This document shows positions 21,400-31,695 of a DNA stretch of 64,000 nucleotides, piece after piece. How positions within the stretch are numbered: position 1 is the stretch's first letter; every line of letters starts with the position of its first letter. The position numbers and the translations under genes were made by a program. The notes under the pieces are model-generated. The model saw only the letters and a program-made list of their open reading frames with translations, did not search any database and was not told the origin of the DNA. The stretch comes from Hypomyces perniciosus (taxonomy: Eukaryota; Ascomycota; Sordariomycetes; Hypocreales; Hypocreaceae): positions 1,240,001 through 1,304,000 of the forward strand of contig SPDT01000010.1 in assembly GCA_008477525.1 (NCBI GenBank), in the 5' to 3' direction.

Positions 21400-23871
21400 T
21401 TACTCTTTTGTTCCGCCCTCATGAGGGCGTTCGTCATAGGTTTTAGCAAATAGCCTTGGGTATCGACTCCATAACTTCGGTTTCTGAGCCTCTAGCTCCT
21501 TGATCATGGCATGGACGCTCGGGAACATCTCCGAGCCCCAGGCTCTTTCAACCAAGCGCTTCATGTTCTGCACTGATATTTCATTGCTGTCTCTCGCACG
21601 ATCCCTGGGCCGCTCAGGCGCATGTCCGAGAGCGATACGGGATATAACACCGGAGCGAAGCACTTGCGTATCAATCAAGACTCCTTGGTCTCGCAGGGCT
21701 GCCAATAATCGTACCCCACGGGCAACATCAAACTCGGCAAAATTCGCAGCCTGAATGTTACTAGGAGACAGCGGTTCCGGCTTCATCGCCAGTGTTTGAT
21801 CAAATCCCCATCTCACTATGGAGCGTTGCAAGGAGGTATCGAAGATCTTTCGTACAGGGTGCTCATGGTGTGGAAAAGGCAAGTCTGCTGGAATGTGCTC
21901 TTTTTCGTCGGCGTCGTGAGCTACGGGGAGATCCTCTCGGTGGACTGGGATGAGTCCTCCATACGGAGGATAGTAGAATTGGACAATCTCCAGACTCAAT
22001 TGCTCAAGCTCACCAAGACGCCTCGAGCGCCCTAGGTTGTAAAGAAGGAGCTTCCAATATTGCACAGGTATAGCAACATCATGGCAGGAAATTCGCCTTG
22101 TGACGTCGATCGCACGATCCAGTAAGGGGTCGTTTGTGCTGCTTCTCAGGAGCTTCCTGGGCCATGCTCGTTGTGATCGTTGAAAAGGATGAGCGCCCAG
22201 TCCCCAAAAAGCGCGTCGGAGAAGTCTCATGGCGCTGGTTTGCACAATGTTGACTTTCAGCGCCTCCATGCGATCAAGCACAACCTTTGCCCTTCCCAGG
22301 CCTCGCTTCGAGAGCTCGTTACTAAGCAGCGAATTGAGTCGCTGGGATGTCGGCCCTGTCTCTATAACCCATTCAATACCCTGGAAGAGCCGTTCCTTCT
22401 TCCAATCTCCTATCCTAGCAGCTTCAGCCATGAGTAGTTGTCGGGTTTCCATATCCTCAAATTCATCAGGGTGAATATCGCAGTGCAGCAGATCTTCGAG
22501 CAATTCATCCTCGCCATTTCTTGCAAACGAAACCAGGATTTTGCAATATGTCCGAGAAGATATTTCTATGCCCAATCTTTCAAGCTGGTCTATACGAGCT
22601 GAAACATCCTTAGCATCTGACTCGCGTAGTGCAAGAGACTGTAATGAACGAGGGCCAATGGTTCGGAGACCAAGCTTGTGAATAAGATTTATGGCAAATT
22701 CCACTGAGGTCCAAGTGCTAGCGAACCATTTTGCGACAATAGAATCGCTGTGAATTCCCCTTGGTTCATCAGCATCAGCTGCTAATCCGAGACTGGTACT
22801 GTGAACGGTAGGGCTTTGATGATTGGGACCAATTACTGCCAGCTCATTTTCTGTCATCTGTATAGACGGGTAGTAGTTGGTGAGAAATCGAAGAAATGGG
22901 CGGGATTTTGGTGTTGAAGGGAGGTCTTTGAATAGAATAAGCTTTTTGCGCCATGTGCGGGCGAGCTTGGACTGTCCCGATGCAAAGAGGGCCGGGATTA
23001 GATAGTCATACAGTTTGTGCTCGGTACTGAAAACGTAAAGAGTTGTCAAGGTGCTCTGCATCTTTGGAGTCGGATTGGTAACAAAACTTGCTAACAAAGC
23101 CCCAAATAAGTCTGTCCCTGGTGGAAATGTTGGCGCCAGTTGCAAATGCCAACGAACGGCCTCTTCGTAATCGGCCTTATCGAGAAGGAAGTGAACAACC
23201 TTGGTGTAAAGTCTAGGCCATTCGAAGTTTTCATGGGCGAGGAGCTGCTGAGCAACGTTGACGATCATGGCAAGTCGAGCGTCCATATTCAAGGCGGCCA
23301 ACAGAACCTCGTCTCGAAGAGACTCTGCGCTCTCAAGACTGAACAGACCGAGTTTCCCTTTCTCCTGTATAGACTCGAAAACCGCCCAGACACCATCAGC
23401 CCCATGACTCCCCCGCATTTCGGCTAGCACAGCTTCCCAAGACGTGACATTATCTGGCTGAAGCCTAGTTTCTGCATCTTGGAGCGATTTATCGATCCTC
23501 GCGACCTGAAACGTGTCTGGCCGTGAATGGCCTGAAGCCTTCACGTGTCGCATCCGGACCTGCCCTAGACCCCCGTACTTCCTCCATAGTACTGGTTGGA
23601 ACAGTGAACCCAGACTTCCAAGGTCCGTTCGCCATTGACTGTATTTGGAGCCTCTAGAGCCTCCTTGAAGGACTCTAAATCGTATGCTTGGCGTATTCGG
23701 GATGGCAGATGGGCGACCTAGGGCAGAAGGTTGCTGATATTGTTGAAGTGCCGCCGGAGAGGTCTGCGAGGGGGATTTGGAGAGAATTCGAGCTGTAGCT
23801 GGGCAATCTGGGATCTGTCGCAAGGTCCCTCGCATTCCTGGGATTGCCTCCAACCAGCCGCAGCTCTCCAA
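21400..23871 (-). CDS. Predicted mitochondrial pentatricopeptide-like helical repeat protein
   Basis: One open frame of 823 residues without introns. The first ~110 residues are basic and rich in Ser, Arg, Gln and Gly with few acidic residues, as in mitochondrial presequences. The rest is a solenoid of paired helices with PPR-like spacing (for example WEAVLAEMRG, YTKVVHFLLDKADYEEAVRWH, YDYLIPALFASGQ and YCKILVSFARNG). Such proteins in filamentous fungi bind mitochondrial RNA and support expression of mitochondrial genes. I do not recognise a specific orthologue. It is divergent from the cytochrome oxidase subunit gene, with about 300 nt between them. Confidence 0.75.
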   Translation of the reverse strand: MESCGWLEAIPGMRGTLRQIPDCPATARILSKSPSQTSPAALQQYQQPSALGRPSAIPNTPSIRFRVLQGGSRGSKYSQWRTDLGSLGSLFQPVLWRKYGGLGQVRMRHVKASGHSRPDTFQVARIDKSLQDAETRLQPDNVTSWEAVLAEMRGSHGADGVWAVFESIQEKGKLGLFSLESAESLRDEVLLAALNMDARLAMIVNVAQQLLAHENFEWPRLYTKVVHFLLDKADYEEAVRWHLQLAPTFPPGTDLFGALLASFVTNPTPKMQSTLTTLYVFSTEHKLYDYLIPALFASGQSKLARTWRKKLILFKDLPSTPKSRPFLRFLTNYYPSIQMTENELAVIGPNHQSPTVHSTSLGLAADADEPRGIHSDSIVAKWFASTWTSVEFAINLIHKLGLRTIGPRSLQSLALRESDAKDVSARIDQLERLGIEISSRTYCKILVSFARNGEDELLEDLLHCDIHPDEFEDMETRQLLMAEAARIGDWKKERLFQGIEWVIETGPTSQRLNSLLSNELSKRGLGRAKVVLDRMEALKVNIVQTSAMRLLRRAFWGLGAHPFQRSQRAWPRKLLRSSTNDPLLDRAIDVTRRISCHDVAIPVQYWKLLLYNLGRSRRLGELEQLSLEIVQFYYPPYGGLIPVHREDLPVAHDADEKEHIPADLPFPHHEHPVRKIFDTSLQRSIVRWGFDQTLAMKPEPLSPSNIQAANFAEFDVARGVRLLAALRDQGVLIDTQVLRSGVISRIALGHAPERPRDRARDSNEISVQNMKRLVERAWGSEMFPSVHAMIKELEAQKPKLWSRYPRLFAKTYDERPHEGGTKE

Positions 23872-24167
23872 GATGTGTCACCGCATTGAATCAAGTTAAT
23901 GGATAATGTCGCTCAATAATAAATTTGTGAACGGTGTTCCGAAAAGCTCTGCACTGATAGTATTGAAGACATCGAGTGCGTGCATCAATCAAGTACGTGC
24001 CCCACACTCATCAAGGCCATTCATTGCTGAGTCATTCGGCTACCCACCGTGAGCCAGATTATGGCCTCATTTCTTCAACCGAGCCTCTTCGACATCTGGA
24101 CGCCGATTCAATCACTCCACCACGTACCTCCGACACAACAGAAGCCTCGCGCGCGTCAACCTTCAAA
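23872..24167. promoter_or_regulatory. Divergent promoter region PPR-like gene / COX7
   Basis: A short shared promoter of about 296 nt between two genes that both look mitochondrial. Nothing else is visible. Confidence 0.5.
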
Positions 24168-24611
24168 ATGAGGTAAGCCTTCCCCTGTCGACGAGGGCTG
24201 CCGGGCCTCTCAATTCCCTTTGCAGCACCTCAATGCGCCGGCAGTCCTCGGCCAAGACTATCATCTCGAATCTGATGCTGACGCCTTGCCAGCATGATCA
24301 ACGCTAAGAACAGGGTGCCTCAGCTTCAGCGCGCCTACCAGCAGGCTTATAAGGCCCACACCCGCCTGTGGATGATTGTATGCTAGAATTGACGTCCTTG
24401 CAATCCGATCGACTCCATGCTGATATGAATCATCACAGGGCTCGCGAAGCCGCTGGTACATGACGCCTTACCTCATTGTCCTCTGGGGTGGCTTCGGCGG
24501 TTTGTTCCCGACTTCGAAAACTCAATGATTCAATCTAACGAAGTTATAGCTACCTTATACGCTGCTGGACGAAAGGTTGCTGGTCACAACACCTGGTTCG
24601 GCAAGGATTAA
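24168..24611 (+). CDS. COX7: Cytochrome c oxidase subunit 7 (VIIa type)
   Basis: Four exons: 24168-24172 (ATG AG), 24293-24377, 24439-24499 and 24550-24611; 70 residues. The protein reads M-S-M-I-NAKNRVPQLQRAYQQ, then a PRSRWY-like turn (GSRSRWYMTPY), a single membrane helix (LIVLWGGFGATLYAAG) and a HNTWFGKD tail, all features of the small fungal COX7/VIIa subunit of inner-membrane complex IV. Introns of 61 and 50 nt have good branch sites. The first is 120 nt, long for this window; a second AG at 24222-24226 could be used by another isoform but leaves the frame. Exon 1 has only five coding bases, so start placement is the least certain part. Confidence 0.85.
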
Positions 24612-24949
24612 GATGCGAATACACTGCCAAGTCATATCAATCAGGTCGCTCAGAGACTGGGGAAATGGGAGTTGGGAAGATGTGTGATGGGTAGTCTGGT
24701 AGACAGTCCAAACAGGGTCCTGCAACCCCTTTCCAATGTCTTCCACATTATTTGACCGTCAACCAGAGCATCCGCTGTGAATTGTCTACGCAACTATAGT
24801 CAAACGTAACCATTACTCCATATGTCAGTAGAATACATGTGAAAAAAAAGTGTGCATCAGATATGCCACACAGCAGAATCCGACCCTTGTCATTGGTGGC
24901 ATACGAATTCCACAATACCTCTATGCTCGCCAGCAATTACCTCCCCAAT
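24612..24949. other. Convergent 3' region COX7 / clathrin light chain
   Basis: Tail-to-tail region of about 340 nt with an A-run at 24841-24848. No gene is seen. Confidence 0.5.
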
Positions 24950-25780
24950 CTAGTAGCCCGTGGCACCAGGTGCTTTCTCATCCTTGCGCAGGTTCATCAG
25001 CGTCTCACGAAAGCGCTCCTTGCCGGATCCAACGGCACCACCCTTAGCACCCTTTCCACTGACATCCACCAGCTTAGCAATTCGGTCCCAGCTCGTACCG
25101 CCAGAGACAGTGTCTTCCCGACTAGCGAGGAATTCCTCTGCCTCCTTTCGTGTCTGCGCAATGCCCTTTTCCTTCTTTGAGTTGTAGTTGTCGTAAAAGT
25201 CGTCGATGTTTTGCTGGGCTTCCTTGATGGTTTCCTCTCGCTGAGCAGCAAATTGCTCGGTTCTCTTAGAGATCTGTGCATCCCGGCGCTCCTTCCACTC
25301 CTTGATAACTTCAGGTTCCTCCTCATCGGCAGCATATGATTGGTATCCCGAGTTGTAGTTTACGGATGGGCCAGTCATAAGATTTTCGCCGGGAATTCCG
25401 CTGGCGCCCTAGAAAACGAAGTCCTGTCAGCGTCGCATGACCCGTCGGATGGCATTGGCAATACTCACGGCTGAGGGGCTGGCCAGATCTGGGAATTGAG
25501 ACTCGAATGTAGATTCAGCATTGTTGGATTCTCCCAGGAGGTCACCACTGGCCTCAGTGAAGGCGTTTGCGTCATCACTCGTCGCGAACTGGTTCGCATC
25601 ATCGCCAAGAAGAGCCTTTTCCCGAGCAAGGAAATCCTGGGCAGAAGGGTCGTCGGAGGCCTCTCTGATATCGGTTTGCGCTTGAAGTTCTAGTTAGTCG
25701 AAAGAAGAAATGTCCCTGTGCAATGCTGGGAGCTCACCCCCAGAGTCAAAGTCCTCCAGAGAAGGGAAACGGTCCGCCAT
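24950..25780 (-). CDS. CLC1: Clathrin light chain
   Basis: Exons 25780-25738, 25689-25469 and 25408-24950 (introns of 48 and 60 nt) give 240 residues. It starts MADRFPSLEDFDSG, the clathrin light chain N-terminus. An acidic, Ala/Asp-rich region (about 15-90) follows, then the heavy-chain-binding helix (about 115-185: EVIKEWKERRDAQISKR, then AEEFLASRED). The C-terminus contains TSWDRIAKLVD and ERFRETLMNLRKDE, both conserved in the family. It binds clathrin heavy chain at the trans-Golgi, endosomes and plasma membrane. AP-1 gamma, its partner in coat formation, lies 8 kb away on the same strand. Confidence 0.95.
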
Positions 25781-26451
25781 CTTGAACAGAAGTATAGGGG
25801 TCCCGTAGAAACAATCCGAGTTTTCTAGATTTGTTCGTCAAAAATATATATTCAGAGAGTGCGGTGAGGTTGAAGGCTTTGGTTCGCAGGGGGCCGCGAT
25901 GATGGTGTTCTTGATCCAGGTGTACTGGCAGCAGCCCGCATTGCAGTGACCATCTGTCACTGGCTAGCCAGTTCTGCCGGGCGGTGAGTCTGGTTGAGGC
26001 ATAGCTTCGTGCACCGAATATTGAATAATCCCATACAGCAATACAGGCTAATGCAAATATCCAGTCGTTTGATAGCTTGTTTCCCTGTGCCTGAGCTTCT
26101 ATCAAGTAACTTTTCCCCCTGACAGTGGAAGTTTCAATCATATTTCTCAGTCATATTGGATTATCAATTCACAGGAAGCTCGTCATCATCGGACAGATTT
26201 CAGCACAGTTGCGATAATCCGCTGCACTAGCTGGTTGTGCCCTGCAATTGTTTCGCAAGGGCAATCCCAGCTGGCCTATCATTCGTGATCTGCTGCTGTA
26301 GACTCTTCATCGGACCGCGACTCCTGTCTGCTCACCTAAAGGACAACGCCCGTAGAAACATCTTCACTGGAGCTCGGGGCCTAGGGCTCGACTCTTTAAA
26401 GCTCTTTACACGAGACCTGAGAGGGTTTAATAATCTCTCACAGCGTAAAGC
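25781..26451. promoter_or_regulatory. Divergent promoter region clathrin light chain / Rtt103
   Basis: 670 nt shared by two divergent starts. An open minus-strand frame (25746-26141) overlaps the light-chain start and has no family-like features. No gene is supported. Confidence 0.5.
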
Positions 26452-27860
26452 ATGGCGTACAATGATGACTCCGTTCTGGCGCGTCTCTCGGCATTGAACG
26501 AGAGTCATGACAGTATCGCCACAGCAGCTCAATGGATCATGTTCCACAGGTATGTCCAATTACCATGGAAAACGCAACTTTTCCGACGCGCTTACACATC
26601 AACTTCTAGACGACACGCAGATCGCACAGTCCAGCTTTGGATGCAGCGATTGAAGGACTCATCAAGCCCAAAACGACTGAGCTTGGTTTATCTCGCCAAT
26701 GGTATGCTATTCACAAACCGCCTAAAACGAGGACGCCTAAGACCTAGAGCTCATGATTTCGATACTAATGCGGTTATGTCGTCTCAGAGGTTGCGCAACA
26801 GTCCAGAATTCGCCACAAGGAGGACTTCATTCTCGCTTTCTCCCCCATCATAGCTGAGGCAATCGCTGTTGCTTACAAAGGAGCAACAGCGGATATTCAA
26901 GCCAAGCTACGACGCGTCATAGATGTCTGGAAGGACCGGTCCATCTTTGAAGCGCCAATTCAAGGAGCGATCGAGGCGCGTCTAAGCGGTATGCATACGT
27001 CTTGTAATTTAAAGCGCCCTATGCTGACGAGGCAAACAGAGTTGGATAAGGCCCGAGGGGCTGTTAAACCTGGCTTCGGAGGTTCTCCTTTTAGTTCAGC
27101 AACATCCGTGCCATCCGAATTCACACCTTTGGTGTCTGCTCACCAGACAGTTACCAAGCTCAGTGTGCCTCTCAAGGCTACAGTCGCTTCTGCAAATCAG
27201 GAATACGAGAAGCAGATAGATCCTGCAATCGCCGTTCCCTCGGCACCAGTTTATGCTGCACGCTTAAATGGCTTGCTCAAAACGCTTGCAAGTGCCGAGA
27301 GCGCAGTGGCCGAGTGTGTGAAGGCTCGAGAGGGCCTGATATCTGGCTTGGAGAGAATGTTGGATGCCAACCGAGCGGCTTTAGAGAGCGACAGAAGTAC
27401 TGCTTCCGAACTGTTGAAACGGAAGCGTGAGATTGAGGATAAGAAGCAGCAAGTTGAAGTGGCTATCATGAGAGCACTCGGTCCTGCCGAGAGCAGCGGA
27501 TCACACATAGAAGGAGAAGATGGTAGTCCATCTGCAGAACCGGACCGACCAGAGATAGAAGCTCTGACGCCACCTTCCATGGATGATGATGATGATGATG
27601 ATGATGATAATAATGAGCCCGCAGTCATGTCAGAGGCACAACCATCACAAGGGATGACGACGGATGAGAAACCAGTCGCCGCCTCGGGGATCGAGATGCT
27701 TTCTAGCTTGGCATCCTCCTATCAGTCGCTCCCTATCTCAACCAACGGCTCCAATAAGAGACGACGTGTGGATGACAGCGGTGACTTTCCTGATCTCGGA
27801 GGTGACGATGGCATAGATGCCGAGGTGGCAGAAATGCTGAAGGACGGCACGGACTCATGA
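26452..27860 (+). CDS. RTT103: Rtt103-like CTD-interacting-domain (CID) protein
   Basis: Exons 26452-26549, 26610-26701, 26788-26988 and 27040-27860 (introns 60, 86 and 51 nt) give 403 residues. The CID covers about 1-130 and contains AAQWIMFHRRHADRTVQLWM, LVYLANEVAQQSR and IDVWKDRSIF, the helical fold that reads Ser2-phosphorylated RNA polymerase II tails. A helical/coiled-coil region follows (about 195-300), as in Rtt103 and human RPRD1. The tail has a poly-Asp stretch from a (GAT)n repeat and a basic NKRRRVDD motif. Rtt103 works in 3'-end transcription termination with the Rat1 exonuclease. It is followed in tandem by the Mdl1-like gene. Confidence 0.93.
27582..27612 (+). repeat. Coding (GAT)n repeat (poly-Asp)
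   Basis: About nine GAT codons, with AAT codons at the end, inside the Rtt103-like reading frame. The repeat stays in frame and codes for Asp and Asn. Confidence 0.9.
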
Positions 27861-28496
27861 AGAGACGATGGAGACACAGAGCTTGTGTTTTGTGGTGGTT
27901 GAAGCTTCTGGAGTTCTTGGGACTTACTATTGCGGAATCTGCAACGTCAGTTTATGCTATCTGTACTGTATCTTGCTATTTGGAGCGATGGGTGGTTTGG
28001 TTGAGCCATACGATATTATGGAGACTGACTAATAAAATGCTCCATTAGGAATAAGAGATTGTCTTGTGATTTGTCCATCCGAGAAGAGCAGGCAAGTTGC
28101 ACATATGAAGTTAACGGCTAAATAATAACCATAAGCATATATGTGTCTTATATACTAAATATTCCATATGTGGAACCCCTTGTGAAAAAGATATTCTTTT
28201 TCTAAGGACTCGGGCTTTTCAGTTAACGTCGTTGCCGGACGTCCTACAGACTACGGAGCACCGACCCGAGGCCGAAGCTGGACCCACCGTTCAATTTTTG
28301 GCCTGCCTGGTTTTAACTGTAAATGCCGCGACCATATGACGGCATCTCCCAGCCAGTGGAATAATTCCGATCTCTATCCTCCACACTTCTCTCCCACAAA
28401 GCTCCTCAAGCGCAGTTCATTCTTCGCATCGCAAACGCTCCTCGCGACTCGATGACGCACCGTTGGGCGACCACGTAAGGGTCCCCTCGGTTCAAC
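27861..28496. promoter_or_regulatory. Tandem intergenic region Rtt103 to Mdl1-like gene
   Basis: Holds the Rtt103 3' end, with AATAAA at 28031-28036, and the promoter of the ABC transporter. The middle (28080-28210) is AT-rich. No gene is seen. Confidence 0.5.
28031..28036 (+). terminator. Polyadenylation-signal-like AATAAA
   Basis: A perfect AATAAA about 170 nt after the Rtt103 stop codon, a sensible distance for a fungal 3' UTR. Confidence 0.45.
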
Positions 28497-30905
28497 ATGA
28501 ACATGAATGCCGGAGTGCTTCGACGAGCGCGGCTGCCCCGGCTTGCCTCAGCGCAAGAGCCTTCAATCCGTCCGCTGGCGCAATGCTTGCAGAAGCCTGA
28601 GCCTCTTCTTCTGTCGCAATCACGGTTCTTCCACACGCCAATCGTTCGTTCTCCTGCGCTTCCGACCTTTACATTCGCTGCCTTTCGGTCTGGCGCTAGC
28701 TCTGCTCTGGTACACTCTAGGCCCTTGGGGCTTTGCGGTCGATCGTCCCACCACGGAAATATCTTGAATCTTTTGCGCCAATTCTCCACAGGATCACCTG
28801 TTCGACAAGAGGTCCAATCCCAAGTTGGCAGCGCAACTAAGCAGACAGCAGAGAAATCGAGCCAACCCGGACGAGCCACCGAAGAAGATGACAGCCAGGA
28901 ATTCCAGAAAAGCGAAAAGGCAGCCAATGCGGCGCAGATCAACCTATCAGCTCGGTTATCGAAAGAGGGCAAGCCTCAGGCAAAGGCTGGCTTTTCGGAG
29001 ATATGGAGACTCATCTCGATTGCACGACCCGAAGCTCGTTGGCTCGGTCTAGCTTTCTTCTTTCTCGTGATCTCTTCTAGTGTTACCATGTTGATCCCCT
29101 TCACTGTTGGCCGCATCCTAGATATTTCAACCAAGAGCGATACTGACGATGCCCGTGTGTTTGGTCTCTCACTAAATCAGTTCTTTGTCGCCCTGGGCGC
29201 TGTTCTGACGGTGGGCGCCATTACCAGCTTTGGACGAGTCATTCTGCTGCGTGTTATTGGCGAAAGAGTTGTTGCCAGGTTGCGGTCACAGCTCTATAGA
29301 CGGACCTATGTGCAAGATGCCGAATTCTTTGACGCCAATCGGGTTGGCGACCTCATCTCTCGACTCGGTTCCGACTCGGTCATTGTGGGCAAGTCCGTTA
29401 CTTCCAACTTGAGTGATGGTCTCAGGGCAATTTTCAGCGGCGGTGCTGGTTTTGCCATCATGGTCTGGACCAGCCCCCAGCTGACCGGTATCTTGCTCCT
29501 CATGTTCCCCCCGATTGCCATTGGAGCCTTCTTCTACGGACGGGCCATTCGAAACGTGAGCAGGGCGATACAAAGAAACCTCGGAACACTTACGAAGATC
29601 GCCGAAGAGCGGCTAGGAAACATCAAGACCAGCCAGGCATTCGTTGGTGAGGTGCAAGAGGTTAGCCGGTACAACACGCAGATCAGGAAGATTTTCGCGC
29701 TTGGTAAAAAGGAATCATTGATTGCCGCCACTTTCTTTGCCTCAACCGGGTGGGCTGGAAATATGACCATTCTGGCCATGTTGGTGGTTGGTGGCAACCT
29801 CGTGAGATCTGGAGCTATGTCTCTAGGAGACTTGACCTCCTTCATGATGTACACGGCGTTTGCGGGCTCCAGTCTCTTTGGCTTATCTGGCTTCTACTCA
29901 GAACTCATGAAGGGTGTTGGTGCTGCCAGTCGATTGTTTGAACTACAGGACCGGCAACCAGGCATCCACCAAACAGTCGGTGTCCCCGTAAAGTCGGCCC
30001 AGGGGCCCATCAAGTTTTCAGACGTCCATTTTGCCTACCCAACACGGCCCGCCGTCGCAATATTCAACGGCTTGAACTTTGAAATCGCATCAGGCAGCAA
30101 TGTCTGCGTCGTCGGGCCGTCTGGTGGCGGTAAGTCAACAGTTGCATCCCTACTCTTGAGATTCTACAACCCAACGTCTGGATCTATCACGATCAATGGC
30201 GTTGACGTCTCGACTATGAACGTCAAGTCCCTAAGACGACGGATCGGCGTCGTGTCACAAGAGCCGGTGCTGTTCTCTGGCACTATTGCCGAGAACATTG
30301 CTTATGGAAAGCCTCATGCAACCCGGGCGGAGATCATCTCGGCAGCCAGAAGAGCCAACTGTACTTTCATCAGTGACTTACCAGACGGCTTGGAAACACA
30401 GGTTGGCGCCCGAGGATCTCAGCTATCGGGTGGCCAGAAGCAGCGAATCGCCATTGCCAGAGCACTGCTCAAAGATCCTGATATTCTAATCCTCGATGAG
30501 GCTACGTCAGCCTTAGACGCAGAGTCTGAAACTTTGGTTAATGAGGCTCTTGCCGGATTACTCCGCGGGCATAACACAACGATATCCATTGCGCACCGAC
30601 TGTCGACAATAAAGAGATCGGACCAGATTATCGTCCTCAACAAGGAAGGCAAAGTGGCCGAGATTGGTAGCTACTCGCAACTGGCAGCAGACAGGGGAAG
30701 TGCTTTCAGCAAGTTAATGGAGTGGCAGATGAGTGGTGGCGAGATTCCCGAGAAGAGAAGCCCCGAGTCTCCTCACATCACAGAGTTTGAGGAGATTGAG
30801 CAAGACCTCGCGGGCGAAGAAGAACGGGAAAGATTACGAGAGGAGGAAGAGGAACAGCCCGAGAAAGAGAAGGTTTCTTCACCCGAACAGCAAAGGCACC
30901 CTTGA
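28497..30905 (+). CDS. MDL1: Mitochondrial ABC half-transporter, Mdl1/ABCB10 type
   Basis: One exon, 802 residues. The first ~100 residues form an Arg/Ser-rich mitochondrial presequence. The ABC transmembrane domain (about 180-460) begins after SEIWRLISIARPEARWLGLAFFFL, with six membrane segments expected. The nucleotide-binding domain contains Walker A GPSGGGKST (about 540-548), the Q-loop VSQEPVLF, signature LSGGQKQ (about 643), Walker B ILILDEATSAL (about 662) and the H-loop AHRLS (about 700). The C-terminal tail is rich in Glu and Arg. In yeast Mdl1 exports peptides made by proteolysis in the matrix. It is a half-transporter and should dimerise. It is encoded downstream of Rtt103 on the same strand. 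Confidence 0.93.
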   Translation: MNMNAGVLRRARLPRLASAQEPSIRPLAQCLQKPEPLLLSQSRFFHTPIVRSPALPTFTFAAFRSGASSALVHSRPLGLCGRSSHHGNILNLLRQFSTGSPVRQEVQSQVGSATKQTAEKSSQPGRATEEDDSQEFQKSEKAANAAQINLSARLSKEGKPQAKAGFSEIWRLISIARPEARWLGLAFFFLVISSSVTMLIPFTVGRILDISTKSDTDDARVFGLSLNQFFVALGAVLTVGAITSFGRVILLRVIGERVVARLRSQLYRRTYVQDAEFFDANRVGDLISRLGSDSVIVGKSVTSNLSDGLRAIFSGGAGFAIMVWTSPQLTGILLLMFPPIAIGAFFYGRAIRNVSRAIQRNLGTLTKIAEERLGNIKTSQAFVGEVQEVSRYNTQIRKIFALGKKESLIAATFFASTGWAGNMTILAMLVVGGNLVRSGAMSLGDLTSFMMYTAFAGSSLFGLSGFYSELMKGVGAASRLFELQDRQPGIHQTVGVPVKSAQGPIKFSDVHFAYPTRPAVAIFNGLNFEIASGSNVCVVGPSGGGKSTVASLLLRFYNPTSGSITINGVDVSTMNVKSLRRRIGVVSQEPVLFSGTIAENIAYGKPHATRAEIISAARRANCTFISDLPDGLETQVGARGSQLSGGQKQRIAIARALLKDPDILILDEATSALDAESETLVNEALAGLLRGHNTTISIAHRLSTIKRSDQIIVLNKEGKVAEIGSYSQLAADRGSAFSKLMEWQMSGGEIPEKRSPESPHITEFEEIEQDLAGEEERERLREEEEEQPEKEKVSSPEQQRHP

Positions 30906-31285
30906 AGAGGATGGGCAATAGGCATGTTTAACCCAAGACGGCCCTTTTGGGTCACAGCCACATGAAGCTCGCCACCAGCGTTGCCAGTGGCTCTGAGATA
31001 TTAACCAGTCAATCTTGTAAAACTACCTAGCATACATTGACGCGTTTCAGCCGCGTCAACCATGTAGATAACCTTAGACACCGAGTGTTCTGAAGGCGGC
31101 TGCATAGGAGTACGAAAATAGACGAGTAATACTATCAATAATTGCCAAACCACTTATTGCGATGATTTGCAGTCACTAAGAGATGCGATGGTCTCAGTGA
31201 CGACACATTAGTGCATTCAGCCGTATTAGCTGTTTGCGGAAAATGGGTGATGGTGTGTACGGAGTACGAAGTAATATGTCCTAGT

Positions 31286-31305
31286 ACTACGAAGTACTTC
31301 GTAGT
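31286..31305. repeat. Perfect 20-bp palindrome of the TACGAAGTA family
   Basis: The sequence ACTACGAAGTACTTCGTAGT is its own reverse complement. It follows a diverged copy (GTACGGAGTACGAAGTA) at 31257-31273. Confidence 0.95.
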
Positions 31306-31533
31306 TGGATAGGTAGTCAATCACATGCTCGGAGGCTGGGACTGTAGCGTGGCGGCCAACCTTGAACTAAGAACCAACAAATTCCATTGCTGGTCTCGAA
31401 AATCGCTGCAGATGTACGAGTACTCGTATAACAATAGGCGGTGTCGTCTTTCCGGAGCCTTCAGTCGGCGTGGGTCTCAAAGGGATCGATCATCCTATCC
31501 ACTAGCCGGGATCGTCGTGTTAAATCCCGACCC

Positions 31534-31569
31534 AATCACAAGCACAATCACAAGCACAATCACAAGCAC
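31534..31569. repeat. 12-bp minisatellite, three units
   Basis: Three perfect copies of AATCACAAGCAC in direct tandem, then a decayed fourth. They lie 127 nt upstream of the lipase start codon, so they may be in its promoter or leader. Confidence 0.95.
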
Positions 31570-31695
31570 AGACACGACGTCACAGGACAAGGACCTTGGA
31601 GCTGTAGGTACCTAAGCCTAGGTACGAAGTAGTATTATCAACTTCATCTTCCAAGATTCACTCTTCTTACTCCGGAGAGATCAATTTCATTCACC

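Larger units (their letters stand above)
30906..31695. promoter_or_regulatory. Tandem intergenic region Mdl1-like to lipase gene
   Basis: Contains the lipase promoter. Two notable blocks lie here: a cluster of TACGGAGTAC/TACGAAGTAC elements at 31257-31306, including a perfect 20-bp palindrome, and a 12-bp tandem repeat at 31534-31569. No gene is seen. Confidence 0.6.

Noticed and set aside
25746..26141. 131-codon minus-strand frame upstream of clathrin light chain
   Set aside because: It overlaps the certain light-chain exon 1 in another frame and has no family features.
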